Program-made: the position numbers and the translations under genes
Notes under the pieces: generated by a model
What the model saw: only the letters and a program-made list of their open reading frames with translations
Database searches by the model: none
Told to the model about the DNA's origin: nothing
Assembly (NCBI GenBank): GCA_947000775.1
Contig: CAMQGK010000416.1
Coordinates: 1,122,001 to 1,186,000 of the forward strand
Direction: 5' to 3'
DNA length: 64,000 nucleotides
Source: Pterois miles
Taxonomy: Eukaryota; Chordata; Actinopteri; Perciformes; Scorpaenidae
Shown here: positions 22,487-33,960 of the stretch, one piece after another
Layout: the number at the start of each line of letters is the position of its first letter
Position numbering within the stretch: position 1 is the first letter of the stretch

Positions 22487-22650
22487 ATGGACAAGGAACA
22501 GCTGATTCATGAAACTGAAATGAGGAGTAATCTATATGATATCTCCACATTTCACTACAAAAACCAGAATAAGGTGGCAGCTAGCTGGGGGGAGATTGCC
22601 AGGGAGATGACAAGCTCATTTCGTGATACTGCCGGTATGAAAGACATTGG
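22487..22650 (+). pseudogene. MADF-domain remnant, probably PIF/Harbinger-derived
   Basis: From an ATG at 22487 the frame reads MDKEQLIHETEMRSNLYDI, then FHYKNQNKVAASWGEIAREM. This matches the first two-thirds of the MADF (Adf1-type Myb/SANT-like) DNA-binding domain: an acidic/hydrophobic first helix, LYD, Y-K-N-x-x-K-x-x-x-x-W-x-E-I-A. The rest of the domain (the C-x-x-x-W-K-x-L-R-D helix) is missing or out of frame after about 22625. In fish, such proteins are most often the accessory protein of PIF/Harbinger transposons. A host Adf1-like gene exon is less likely because no splice structure is seen. A second, independent MADF remnant lies at 63576. Confidence 0.65.
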
Positions 22651-24137
22651 ACGTTCCATTAAAGAGATTCATTTCATTATGCTTCTTTGCAGGTGCATAC
22701 TTGTAATTTGGGTTTCTACTAGAACATGTTTACATGCTTAATGTTCAAATAAAGCTTTTGTCCTACTGGCTGTGCTGTAGCACCTCTTTTCCCCCTCTGT
22801 CTGAAGCTCTGAGCTCCTGACTCCCCTAACTAGCTAACTAGTTAGTTTTTTTTTGTTAACTACCTTTGATTGAGGGTGTGCCAAGCTAGCCAATATGCAA
22901 ATGTGTTATTTGGTGACATCACCACATTACAGAAAAAAACAAACAAACTGCAGGACAGGACTTTCATCCAGGAGACCGCTGTTTGTGTCCCGTATGTCAT
23001 ATGTGGACAGAGAGCATTCAGTTTTATAGTTTTACGCTCTCTTGCTGTTAGGACACGCTGTGCAAAGGCGATTTATGGGTCCCTGACACCTTCTGGGTCC
23101 CTGTGCAGCTGCACAGGTTGCACATCAATATTTATGCTATTGGTCTGCAGTGCTGAATTCGGTCATATGACGCTGACTAGGGTGCAGAGAGGCCTAGTGA
23201 GCATATTATATAGCTCCCATGCATTCATACTTTGCCAACTATAACCCTTATTTTACCACATGAATCACATTACTAACAAACATGAATAAATATCAAACCA
23301 CAAGGTTTGAATGCACTAACAGGAGAAATATTTTTTTTGCAGAATTAGGTGAGCCACACCTCTATAATGTCCCGGTGACCCAAAGAAAATAAAACTAAAT
23401 AATACCCATGCTTTTATGATTCTGTTTGTGGTACAACAATGTTGATGTGTTTGTTGGAGCTCATTTAAAATCCTCAAGGAAAATAATGCCTGTGCTCACT
23501 GTTCCTTTGGATGTTAGCAAGGTTGACTTCATCTGTTCCTGTCCTTTCTGTCTAATTTTTATTCTTCAGTCAATGCTTTTCTTGATCCTACCCTATATCA
23601 CCATTAGCATAAAATATATATTGAAAATAAAGTAAATAAAACAGAAAAATCTCAAAAGAAAAATCTCCTCTTGCTTCCTTTTAACTGGCTAACACACTAT
23701 TCATCCTTTTACTGTGAAAATGGAAACATTTCCGGTCTGCGCGCCATAACTGATTTTATTTGATGTTGCAGGGAATCAACCCGGTGACAGGCATTCAGAA
23801 TAACTCTTCTTGTTGACGTTCTCATTTACTTATATAGGTCATATAGAGACATCAGTATTAAATGCAATACTTTTGTTTACACTGAGGCATATCAAGACTT
23901 GCTCAAAGCTCCTTGTAGTAACTTTAAACATCTGAATGTAAAAGAAACTCTCTTGTCTGAATACTGGCCATGAACAGAGCATTTAAACATAAACAGTATT
24001 TTCCATCTTAACTGTCTGCAGAGAGAGGTCAGTCAGTAAGAAAGAAATAGGAAATATGTTTTATATATGAATCATTTTATGTCTGTGACATGTGAATGTC
24101 TAAAGACAACACACAATGACTGAATAATGTGTGTGTA

Positions 24138-24140
<3 letters not shown>
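22651..24140. other. Non-coding stretch
   Basis: No gene seen. The first 120 bp may still belong to the transposon that carried the MADF remnant (an AATAAA at about 22749-22754 follows it). CTAGCTAACTAGTTAG near 22831 is a small palindrome. Confidence 0.35.

Positions 24141-24171
<31 letters not shown>
24141..24171. repeat. (TG)n microsatellite
   Basis: About 15 TG units. Confidence 0.97.
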
Positions 24172-24173
<2 letters not shown>

Positions 24174-24406
24174 GGGGGAGTAGCAACTTACTGTTAGGTG
24201 AGGATAGCAACAATTTCAAACAGTGAAAAAGAGGTACCACTGCTGCAGAAATACACTTCAAAATGAGTACTGTACAATGGAGGAAATTGTAGTTTAGACA
24301 AAAGCCAGAGAAAAGTGAGCAGTCTGTCAATAAAGGGAGTGGTAATTACAGTCGAAAGAGGCAACTATCGCATCTAATCCTCCATCTCTAGCCGACTGCC
24401 CAAAAC
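24172..24406. other. Spacer between two microsatellites
   Basis: Nothing recognised. The flanking microsatellites are in opposite sense (TG then CA), so the region could form a long hairpin. Confidence 0.4.
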
Positions 24407-24433
24407 CACACACACGCACACACACACACACAC

Positions 24434-24478
<45 letters not shown>
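24407..24478. repeat. (CA)n microsatellite
   Basis: About 72 bp of CA units with a GCACA and a CCTA interruption. Confidence 0.97.
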
Positions 24479-24480
<2 letters not shown>

Positions 24481-25634
24481 GCTTCTCCCCTGTAATAACA
24501 GTTTACGGAGCAACATTGTACAGCCACATAATAGCCATGTTTTAATTTGCTCTAACAACTCTAATTATGCCTCTTATTGATTCAGGCACACATTTTAATA
24601 AGAGCAGCCACGCCTCTTGTATTACCAGCTATTGAAGGTGTTCAATGGTGAACATTTCAAGCTTCTCCTCCTCTTCATCCCATGGATGTGTCCCTGACAG
24701 TGTAATTTGTGGCTCTGATTCTGAGGCCACTGTAAACATCGCACAACAACAGTCATTTTAGCACTCAGAGACCTTGATCCCCAGCCACCACCCCCTCCCC
24801 ACAGCAAAGGAGACAGGGAGGAAGGCGACAACAAAAGGTAAAGAAAAGCTAGTTTATTGTTGACTGTGCCCAAGTGGGTCAATCTCAGCATTTTTCAGTG
24901 ACAGCTCACCTCATTTTGTTTCTAATTGCGATGGCGGATTTGAAGTCAAGGTCGGTTTGTAGACATGCGTCTCTTCTGACACTGTTCATTTACTCCTTTG
25001 CTCTCTGTGGTGCTTTCTTTATCATTCTGTGGTAAATATCCAGTTAAAATACAGCCTTCAAAAATATTGATTGATTCATTTAAAAGAAAAAAAAAGAAAG
25101 AAAACTCTGGTGTTCGGATGTTCTGCCTCGATGTATAGAGACCAAAGCCTGTGTGCAGACAGTGACAAGATGTTGACAGAACAGCTGCGCCAACATTGAC
25201 AGCTACTGCAACTTTAACAGCTAAATGAGAGCTGAGACATCTGTAGACGTCCGTGAGTGAAATCTGAAATCTGGAGAAATCTGGAACTCAATATCTTTAA
25301 AGGTTACATATTGTACAAAGTGATATTTCCATATCTTTTTCTACTATAAAGCAGGTCCAGGTGCTATATAAATGCTGCAAAAGTCCACACAGCCTATATT
25401 CAGAAACTGTGCCTTTAAACAGTCAGGACATCTGGAAGGTTGCCATGTCTTAACTATACCGTCATGTCAATTCAGCACATAATGTACTGACGCTTTGTCA
25501 GACCCTTGGCATCACTTTTTGGTCGCTGTGAACACGTGCTTAATGTTGTGAATTAAACAAAATTGATTAATTTATGAAAAAACAACATGCTTGGGCTTAA
25601 CATTACTTGCAAATGTGATTCACTTCACGATTTA
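24479..25634. other. Non-coding stretch with one probable transposon fragment
   Basis: The segment 25298-25420 (TTTAAAGGTTACATATTGTA, CTATAAAGCAGGTCCAGGTG, AGAAACTGTGCCTTTAAAC) resembles a common fish DNA-transposon-like repeat with AAAGG / CCTTTAAA ends. Otherwise nothing is recognised. Confidence 0.4.
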
Positions 25635-25637
25635 CTT

Positions 25638-25695
<58 letters not shown>

Positions 25696-25698
25696 AAG
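25635..25698. repeat. Compound palindromic microsatellite (CA)(TA)(TG)
   Basis: Twelve CA units, then about eight TA units, then about eight TG units, bounded by CTTA on the left and TAAG on the right. Most of the 64 bp is self-complementary and can form a hairpin or cruciform. Confidence 0.95.
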
Positions 25699-28600
25699 AA
25701 ATTAACTCTTTATTTCATGACGTTTAAGAGACTTTTTTTACTTTCTTTTTGAGCATAGTTCATCAGTATTTGATGGTGCTGTGATTTGACACTGAAGGTG
25801 CAAATGAGTCATTTTAATTTGCTGTTTAAACTTGAAATGCCAGATACAGCGTAGTCCAAAGCTCCTCTATTTACTCTTTTGCATCTCCTTCTCTGTTTCT
25901 GTGCTTCTTCTCCATATCTTTTCAAACCATTTCTTTCCTTCTTTGTGCTTTTTACCCTTCAACCTTTCATTTGTTTAGCTTCCTGTCCCTGCTCTGCCGG
26001 CCCTTTAAAACCCTGCCCTTCACACGCCCCTCACTCCCATCCCTGCCATAACTCATTTTCCATACACTAGCTGGAAAAAAGAGAATGAGCACAGATAAAA
26101 CACAGGTCACCTTCAAAGTACTTGGCGTGGTTATGGTGAATTTGCCATCAGAGCAAGTGTTTTATTAGGATTTTTGACAACCAAGTCTCCTCAAACCATT
26201 GCATAAAAGCTCTGTCGTTGTCTTCTCAAGGGCTGGACATAAAAATAAAGTGCTCAGCAGGAAGTGTAAATTGGATCCATTTTGAGGACTAGGTCTATGG
26301 AGATATCTTGGAGGTAATGTGCAGACTCATGGCAGTGACTGTAAGAAAGGTTATCTGACCTCAACAAAGTGACCTGGAATCACCTTGTTTCTTTAAGTTG
26401 TTGTTGAGTTGTACAAAATTGAATGATTAGTCCATTTTATCACAATTTACAACTTTGACAAAATCATTTTAAGTCAAGGTCCACTTACTAGATTTTTACA
26501 GAGCCTCTGAATCTTACAGTATGCAGGAGTTCTTGGCTCGGTTGTAGCCTCATTATCTAAGTATTCGGTCATGTGATGAACAAAAGGTCATATACAGAAA
26601 ACAGAAACCTTGAGTTAAGATTTTGTCAAACAACTGTTTCTAAGGTCAAGTGTGAGCAGCCCATTGTCATTCCCAAGGCATCAAATCCACCACTTTGTCA
26701 CTTTGCCATCTGCTTTGATACCACTGCCTGAGGCACCCTTTAGAGCCGGCATGCGACGCCCTGGCTTTTCCATTACTACAATGCAAACCCATTTGCAGCA
26801 ACAGTAAACACACAGGGAAAGTGTTGTGGTGGCGTAGTTTGAAGGGCCAAAGAGACACAGGGTGGATGGTAGGGGAGGTGGATGTTTTTTTTTCCCTAAA
26901 CCTAACTAAGTGGTTTTGTTGCCTAATCCTAAAGCAATGTTTTTGTTTAATTCACAACAATAAGCACGTTTACTGTGACTGAAAAAGTGGTGTGATGAAT
27001 ATGTAAACATATGTGGTGAGTTGGGATGAGAACATGTTGGAATTAACTATCATGCTAAACTTGGATCTTATTTATTCCTATCAGCTATGGGTACAATGTC
27101 CTTTCCGCGGCATTTCATACTGGAGCTAAAAGGTGCCTTTTGCAGCGGTACCGAATGCTGACGGCCATGATCAAGCCTCAGTATTTGATACCCTGGGAAT
27201 GAGAATGGGCTGATCATTGAAATGAAGCTTTAGCCACGTTTACATGCGCCAAATTTGTCCAATTCGATCTGAACCTTGGTTGATCAGAAATTCCAGATCC
27301 ACTCTTTACATGGACACTAAATAAGATTATCCAATCATGATTTGCGCATACATGTACCGATGTACATGTATGCACATGTACTGTTTAATCAAAATAAATC
27401 CTTTGGGCATGCGTAAAGTTGTCTAATTTTCCGGAAATAGTTGAAGAAGAAGAAGCTGTACTTCCACCTGTGTTGTAAACGAACGCTGCCTTGTCTCACA
27501 TCATGCTGACGTAGCACACATGCTCAGTGGAGATAATTTTACCCCAACCAGGAAGACATGATCCGAGAGGGTGTGTGCATGGACGCCAATCGGAACAACG
27601 ACATTTTGTGTATCTCCCATCATTACTAGTAAATTCATCAAATGCTACAAGAGCATCAATAATGCCTTTGTGATGCGCCTGTGAACATAAACCATCTGGC
27701 AGACCGTTGAGTGGGTTGTATAAGGTACAAAACAAATTGGCAAAACTTTAACAGAATGAAAAAACAAAGGTGAAATGATTAACCAAAATGTAACTTTTAA
27801 ATCAGTTAGTTCACAGACCAATCTCTTGTCACTGTGAGCAGACAATTCTCCTGTGCAGTGAGGTTTTAATGCTATCATTGCTTTCAGCTGTACTTTCAAA
27901 CAAAGTGGTTTTAAAGGGTTTGTTTACAACCTGTCTGATAGTCTGACTGCTTGTGTTTCTTGCTCTTTTGGACATTGAAACAACTCGTCACATACTGATG
28001 TTTTGTTGGGACCCCATGGAATCACTTTTTTAACGTACTGGGCAGCCCAGCGCCTCTAACTATGATCCTCCAATACATTTGCAGAAGCATGTGAATTCCA
28101 ACAAAAACACTTGGTTTGTTTTATTAAAAAAGATTGTGGTTTGGGTTTTTGTATTGTATTTGTAAAGTGAAAGTGAAACTCAACACTGTGAACACTAAGG
28201 TAAACAACACATTGTTGATTTCAAACTGGAGGCGAACAGCAATCTGCTGGGTGGGAGTCCGGGTTGAGAATGTGTTGCACACCCCAAGGGGCATGACCAG
28301 GCTCCAAGTTGTAAAAAGTCAACCGGATCTCAGGGGAAGTTGTTATAATGGTATGGCATTTTATGGATATCTTCGTCATGATAATGTATTTCAGGCTTTT
28401 TGCATGTCATGTAATGCCATAGTTATGTTTAAACAACACACTTGTGTGGGAGGACACACCACAAGCAGTCTTTCTCACGTTTTATTCTAAGTCACTGGCT
28501 CTGGGTGTAGCATATTTACATGGAAGCCTTACAAACTGCCATGTCTCTCATATGCCATTAGGTGAGAGCAGGCAAAATAAACTTGGATTATCCTTTAACA

Positions 28601-28988
28601 GAGCATTCATTCATTTATTTATTTGTCCACTTGAGAGACAAGACAAAGTTGAACACAGTGTTGACATAAGTTGTAATGTCTGTGGTAGCAAACAGCTGAC
28701 TATCCATACATAAGTTTTGTCGCTATGAGTGACATCACACAGCCAGCGGACCCAATGATTGGATCAATTGAGTCATGTATAAAATATGTGTAAGTGCAGC
28801 TATAATTGTGGCTGCCATCTCTTGACTTTTTTGTTTCCCCCGGTCACAGAGCTGTGAGATTGTTTTAGCAGTGGTGAGGTGTTGTTCTTCCCTCCCCTCC
28901 CACCGAGTAGGAGCTTACCCAATAAATGCCAGCCAGCCCAGGTGTGAAGTGTGGATTTGGCTTGTTATGCTGGCTAGCTACAAGCCTG

Positions 28989-28990
<2 letters not shown>
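25699..28990. other. Long non-coding stretch with repeat fragments
   Basis: No gene supported. The patch 26893-26945 (CCCTAAACCTAACTAAGTGG, TTTTGTTGCCTAATCCTAAA) is a fish repeat fragment also seen elsewhere in the window. The region 27228-27450 (GCCACGTTTACATGCGCCAA and following) resembles a common fish transposon-derived repeat and contains a perfect 11-bp inverted repeat (CATACATGTAC at 27347-27357, complement at 27362-27372). Open frames at 28134-28713 lack coding character. Confidence 0.4.

Positions 28991-29028
<38 letters not shown>
28991..29028. repeat. (GT)n microsatellite
   Basis: Nineteen GT units. Confidence 0.97.
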
Positions 29029-29031
<3 letters not shown>

Positions 29032-29346
29032 CTCACTGACGTGTGATTGTTTTTTCAGCACCAGTGTTCCTTGACAACTTGGTGGTGGTTTCGCTGTCAG
29101 CGGTTGGAGGTCAGAGTGGAAGTGGAAGGAGTAAGAAAGAAGGGGGGAAGTGAGGACTATCGATAACTTTCTGCTTGTTTAGCACACACCTGACAACAAG
29201 ACCACATGAATACATGCAACTAGTATTAACTGTTTGACACCACCACACTGGAGTCTAATGTGCAAGTTTAAGGCCAAAATGAAACGTTACACTACGCATC
29301 CACACAAAACTTCCACTCCCAGTATAATAGCACTCTTGTACTTGAA

Positions 29347-29395
29347 CACACACACACCTCCACCCACACACACACACACACACAAACACACACAA
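29347..29395. repeat. Interrupted (CA)n microsatellite
   Basis: CA units with CTCCACC and AAA interruptions. Confidence 0.95.
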
Positions 29396-31034
29396 GGCCA
29401 CAGGCAGAGAAGGGAGCCCCCGTTTAATTTTCAGCCTCCCTGTGAAGTTTGCAGAGGGTGCCAGGACTGATGACACGCAGGTATCATCACCAGCAGAGAG
29501 GATCAGTAGCAGCACTACTGGGCTACCTGGCATGTCCACCCATCACAGATCCCAGAATTCTGCTGTGACACCCAGAGACACAACCCTGCACCTGCAGCAT
29601 GCCCCCAAAACACCCAGGAGAGACATCAGGGTGAGAGGGGATGTGGTGGGCACTTCAGCGTGATGGGATGACAAAATGAAAGTGTCAGAAATGAAAAGGT
29701 GAGAGTAAAGCGAATGCAATTTTGTAAAAACTAGTAGCGTAACTAAGGGAGGTCGGAGGTCGGAGGTCGGGGTGGATGGACGGGTCAGTCTGATGGCTGT
29801 TAAATAGGTTGGTCTCATGTCTGAATAAATGCTCTGGTCAGTTTTACGTAAGACTCATGATGACAGTCTTACTAGGTTGCACCTGATAGCATTTCCATAT
29901 CACTTTCAACACTGCACAAACACCGTGAAATCAGCGTAAAGGCTGCACCACGTTAAACATACGCACACCTAAAGAAAGAGAGACAAATGTGCACCTTAAT
30001 CTTTAAAGGTTACTATTATAAATGTACTGTCTCAATTTTCATAGCTTATTCACAAAGAAAATAGAAGGAGTTTCTTCTCTGTTCAGTCAACTGTTGTCCC
30101 ATTGTGGTTCAAATGGGGCAAAAAGGGAAAATAAAAGACAAAAAAGCACTCTCTGTATCTGTTATTTTTTATTCCAACTGCATGGGTGAGTAAATGAATA
30201 TCCATCATTTATGTGAAACACATTAAGAATTAAATTTCCTGTCATTCAATGCTCATGCACTGCCAGATATCATAAAACAAGCAGCATAATTCACTCTCTA
30301 ATAACATAAAATGATTAAACTGATGTGAAAAAGTGTTAGTAGATTCACTGTGAGAAGCAGGTGTGAGTGTACCTCCCACTCCCACAACGGTTCAACCACA
30401 ACATACGCTGCTGTAGCCTGAGAAAGAGCAGACACCCGGTTCGATTGTTATCAGCGCATTAAATGAACGTTATCAGTGGTTATCGTCCTCATAGATGAGA
30501 TCAGAAGGGGCCTACTACACCCACTAGCAGGTTTTATCATTGATTTCTGTCGTCAATCACTGAAAGAGTGATTAAAAGAAAGTTGTCGTGCCATTGTTCT
30601 GACTGCCCATTATTCTGAAATTATTATAGAAAATACAAAAATATACAATCAGACCGCCCCAGTGCTTCCATTGCAAAGGCATGGCTCGCCCTATTCTGCC
30701 TCTGGTTGGCTTACCCTGATATTCTCACTTTGAACCTAAGTAATCTCACTCCTCATGCTAAATCTAACTAACCAACCCAACCAACAAGGACATCTGGGGT
30801 CCTCTCCCAGAACAATCTTGGCTTCAGAGACTTTGTTTCCTGTATTTTGGTGACTTTAAAAGAGTGAAAATAACAAAATCACAAGTTCACTGCAACAACA
30901 TTTTGTGCCAAACTTTTATTTTTGCCTATTAACTCCGAGGAAAGAAAACTAAATAATTTGCCTCTCTGGTGTGGATCTCTGGCAAAAATTGTACTCATCA
31001 GTTAATTATAGATAATTATAGATTTTATTTGGTG
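29396..31034. other. Non-coding stretch
   Basis: No gene or element recognised. A short tandem (GAGGTCG three times) lies at about 29749-29771. Confidence 0.4.
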
Positions 31035-31332
31035 GGGCCTTTCAGGACACCCAAGGACACCTAAAAACAGGATGCCAATAAAACAGTAACAGTGTTGAGA
31101 GAAGGACACAGAATGATGGACACTACATTGAATAGGCCAGTTTGAACAGGTGAGTTTTGAGGTGGGATCTGAATATTGTAAAAGTGTCAGACTGTTGGAT
31201 GTTTCGGAGGGAGGGAGTTGGGGGGAGCATTGCAGCTGAATGCCCTAGCACCCATGGGTGCTGAGCCGTGAGTTGGGGATGGGCGGTCAGAGGCTCAGCT
31301 GAGGATGAGCACAGGGAATGGGCTTCTCTCAC
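31035..31332 (-). pseudogene. LINE ORF C-terminus (L2/Rex1-like)
   Basis: On the minus strand, a frame ending with a stop near 31123 encodes a C-terminus with SLRNIQQSDTFTIFRSHLK followed by THLFKLAYSM. This is the characteristic end of fish L2/Rex1-type LINE proteins (general form: ...WNSLPxSLRxxxSxxxFKSxLKTxLFxxAF). Upstream, VLGHSAAMLPPTPSLRNIQ corresponds to the degenerate 'AFSVAAPRLWN' segment. The 3' untranslated region would run from 31122 down to about 31035. Only this 5'-truncated 3' end is present, so the copy is dead. Confidence 0.75.
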
Positions 31333-32658
31333 TCACTGAAGGTCCTTTTAGGCACAACACGACAACGCCACCACTGCATTCTGCGCCGCCCTGTGACAGC
31401 TTTTCGCTGCATCAAGCAAAGCTCAACTACGGGTGCTGTACGCTGTGGTGAATGCAACTTAAACACAAGCTCAAACTGCACAGAGCCGCAAGCATAGACT
31501 GCAACAAAGAGACATTGTGTCGCTTCACGTGGCTTGTGTCTTGGCCAAAAAGTGGCACTCAAACACAACACAAAGACTACAGCCAACAGCCATTTACCAT
31601 GTGTGAAAGGAAATAACTCTCCACACCAGCAGGTGGCGGTAGTCTGTATTTGTCATTCAGAAAGGGAAACATTTCCACATCACTCTAGCTCACCGCTGGA
31701 TGGATGGATGGATGGATGGATGGAATAATCACATGAGATGAAGATGGAAAATGAGAAGAGCCTTCTGTGTGTGTCCTCTCAACTTTACTTGTGTGTTTGC
31801 TTTCCTTTGTTTGTTTCTCTTCTCGTGCACTGATTCGCTTAACCTGAAGCTCCAACCAGAATGATTTCTTTCCACTGATTCAACAAGCTGAATCAGCCAA
31901 AAAGCCATCAACAAGTGCCGAAAACAAGGGCCACAGACGCTCACTGATCACCCAACGTGTGTCAGGCCTTTAGAATGAAAAGTTTTTAAGTTTTGCTTTT
32001 ACTTTCACAACATAGTAGGTGCAGTTGTCCAAGGAGGATGCTGGCACTATTTCCCAGTTGGCTTGAACAAGGCTATACGTATATCCAATATGACATCTGC
32101 CAAGCTTTCTTCACATCAGAATTGTAAATCAGTGGTGTCAGCAGCTCGTCCATAAACCAATGGATGGTTGGAGACACTATGTAGTTCAATTCCAGTTTAA
32201 AAAGGAAATTACACCAATAGACCATAATAAAACCGACAGACAGAGTCAGAGAGAAAGAGGCATTATCTCAACCTGGCTGAACTCTGTCCCTGTCCATCTG
32301 TCTTTCTGTCTGTGTGTCTGTGGGTGGATAAACAGTCTCTCCTCACCCCCACCCCACTCGACACTCCGTCTTTAATCCCACCACCCATCCCTCCCCCTTG
32401 AACTTTATCACCTATTAACTGCAGACCAAGTAAATCCCACATGGAAAAAATGTAGGAGGTTGGTCACACACACACACACGCACACAAACACACACACAAA
32501 CACAAAGACACACTCCTTCCTTCCAGTGTATAGTCAGTGGGCTGCCACGTACAGTAGGTGCCCTTGCTGTATGACATGATGGAGCAAAAAAACAGTTATT
32601 TCCCACAACACTTTTTTTTTTTTTTTCAAATTGAGTCTTATCCACCGTCGCCATCATG

Positions 32659-32697
<39 letters not shown>

Positions 32698-33598
32698 TTC
32701 TTTCTCCTCTCCAACTGTCCAACCTTTCCATCCACACTATCCACCTCCTCCCTTACTCTTGCGCTCCTTTTCCATAAACCGTGCTGTCCTCAGCGTTTAA
32801 ACTGGATTAGTCGGCAGAGGGTGGGAGGTTGCTGACCTGCGAGAGGAGACGGGTTGATGGCACCTGCCCTGTGGGGTTGGCCGTTACCAGGTCAGAACGG
32901 GTGGCAATGACGGCATATGTTTAACCTCAGTTCCTCAGGCTAGTTAGACGAGGGATATCGTCCATGAGAGATCAGAATAAATGTGTTTTACTGAAGGTGA
33001 GGCTCATTTTAAGGTCACTGAAACAAGACAGACAAGCCTGGATGTGTGTGAGTTTGTTTCTTTGATGAAGGAGTAAGTTCACAAGCCGGACCTGTCTGTT
33101 AGCTCTGAGGTATATACGCAACCCTCAGCACCTATCTGTTAGTGGTTGAAGAAGCAAGCTGACAGATATCTGAAACAGTAAGATGCCCCTGAGAAACTGG
33201 ATGGAAGGTATGGATGTTCATCAACCATATGTGCCTAGGGTAGCGGACAGTGTGCAGGTCTGAAAATGCTATCTCAGTTCATGAGGGACATTTTGGGAAA
33301 TATGCTGATTCCCTTTGAGAGTAAGATGTTCAGATGGATCAATATCATGTCTGTGTGCTAGTCAGAGATCCCACACAGAGACACTGATAGAAAAACACTT
33401 CATCAAAAACTTTCAATATCATTTTCCAAATCTAACAACATAAACCACTTTTTTTCAGTTTTGTTGCATTTCCTTTCTGTTTACAGATCCATGATCCATT
33501 TTTTAACTTTAACTTTAGACAGAGATTAGATAGGCTTACCAGCTCTGTATTTAACAGAAATAGAAAAGACAGACTATTCCTGAAGCATAAAGTTTACA
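31333..33598. other. Non-coding stretch with several simple repeats
   Basis: It contains (TGGA) seven times at 31697-31724, an interrupted CA tract at 32466-32511, a T run at 32611-32626 and (CT)n at 32660-32693. No gene or transposon body was recognised. CCACACCAGCAGGTGGCGGT near 31622 is a motif often seen in fish repeats. Confidence 0.5.
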
Positions 33599-33662
33599 AT
33601 GATATATATATGAACAATCTTGATGTCTAGGTAGACATCAAGATTGTTCATATATATATCAT
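33599..33662. repeat. Perfect inverted repeat, 31-bp arms, 2-nt loop
   Basis: The left arm 33599-33629 is the exact reverse complement of the right arm 33632-33662, with GG between. Half of each arm is unique sequence (AACAATCTTGATGTCTA), so this is not just a TA run. It could be a template-switch product, the core of a foldback element, or a hairpin artefact. Confidence 0.97.
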
Positions 33663-33739
33663 CGTGTCCCACTGTGTGGGATGAATGTACGTCCTTTTTG
33701 CTCTTGGTTTTGGTCTCCACCAACTCTTTAGCACTTTAG

Positions 33740-33960
33740 AACATAGCAGCGTGCTCAGCAGCTTGTTTCTAGTTGTGTCTGTCTGCTGTTTGCTGCTGAG
33801 CAGGTAGTGTACGTGGGTTTTTAGAGCTGTTTCTCTGAGAACAGATGTCTGCAGCGGCAGGAAACAACGCTATGAGATCAGTGAGTAAACAATGAGCTGA
33901 AAGTCAATATAAAGCTGTTTAAAGCCGAGGGGAGCTGCAGATTCAAGTCATAATTCATTG
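33740..33960 (+). repeat. Dispersed repeat, family B (plus copy)
   Basis: Plus-strand counterpart of 13075-13245: AGTTGTGTCTGTCTGCTGTT, TGCTGCTGAGCAGGTAGTGT, TTTTTAGAGCTGTTTCTCTG and GGCAGGAAACAACGCTATGA. It continues further 3' than the other copy (AAAGCCGAGGGGAGCTGCAG). Confidence 0.65.

Noticed and set aside
33599..33662. microRNA precursor
   Set aside because: A 2-nt loop and perfect pairing do not fit a normal pre-miRNA. No known miRNA seed recognised.
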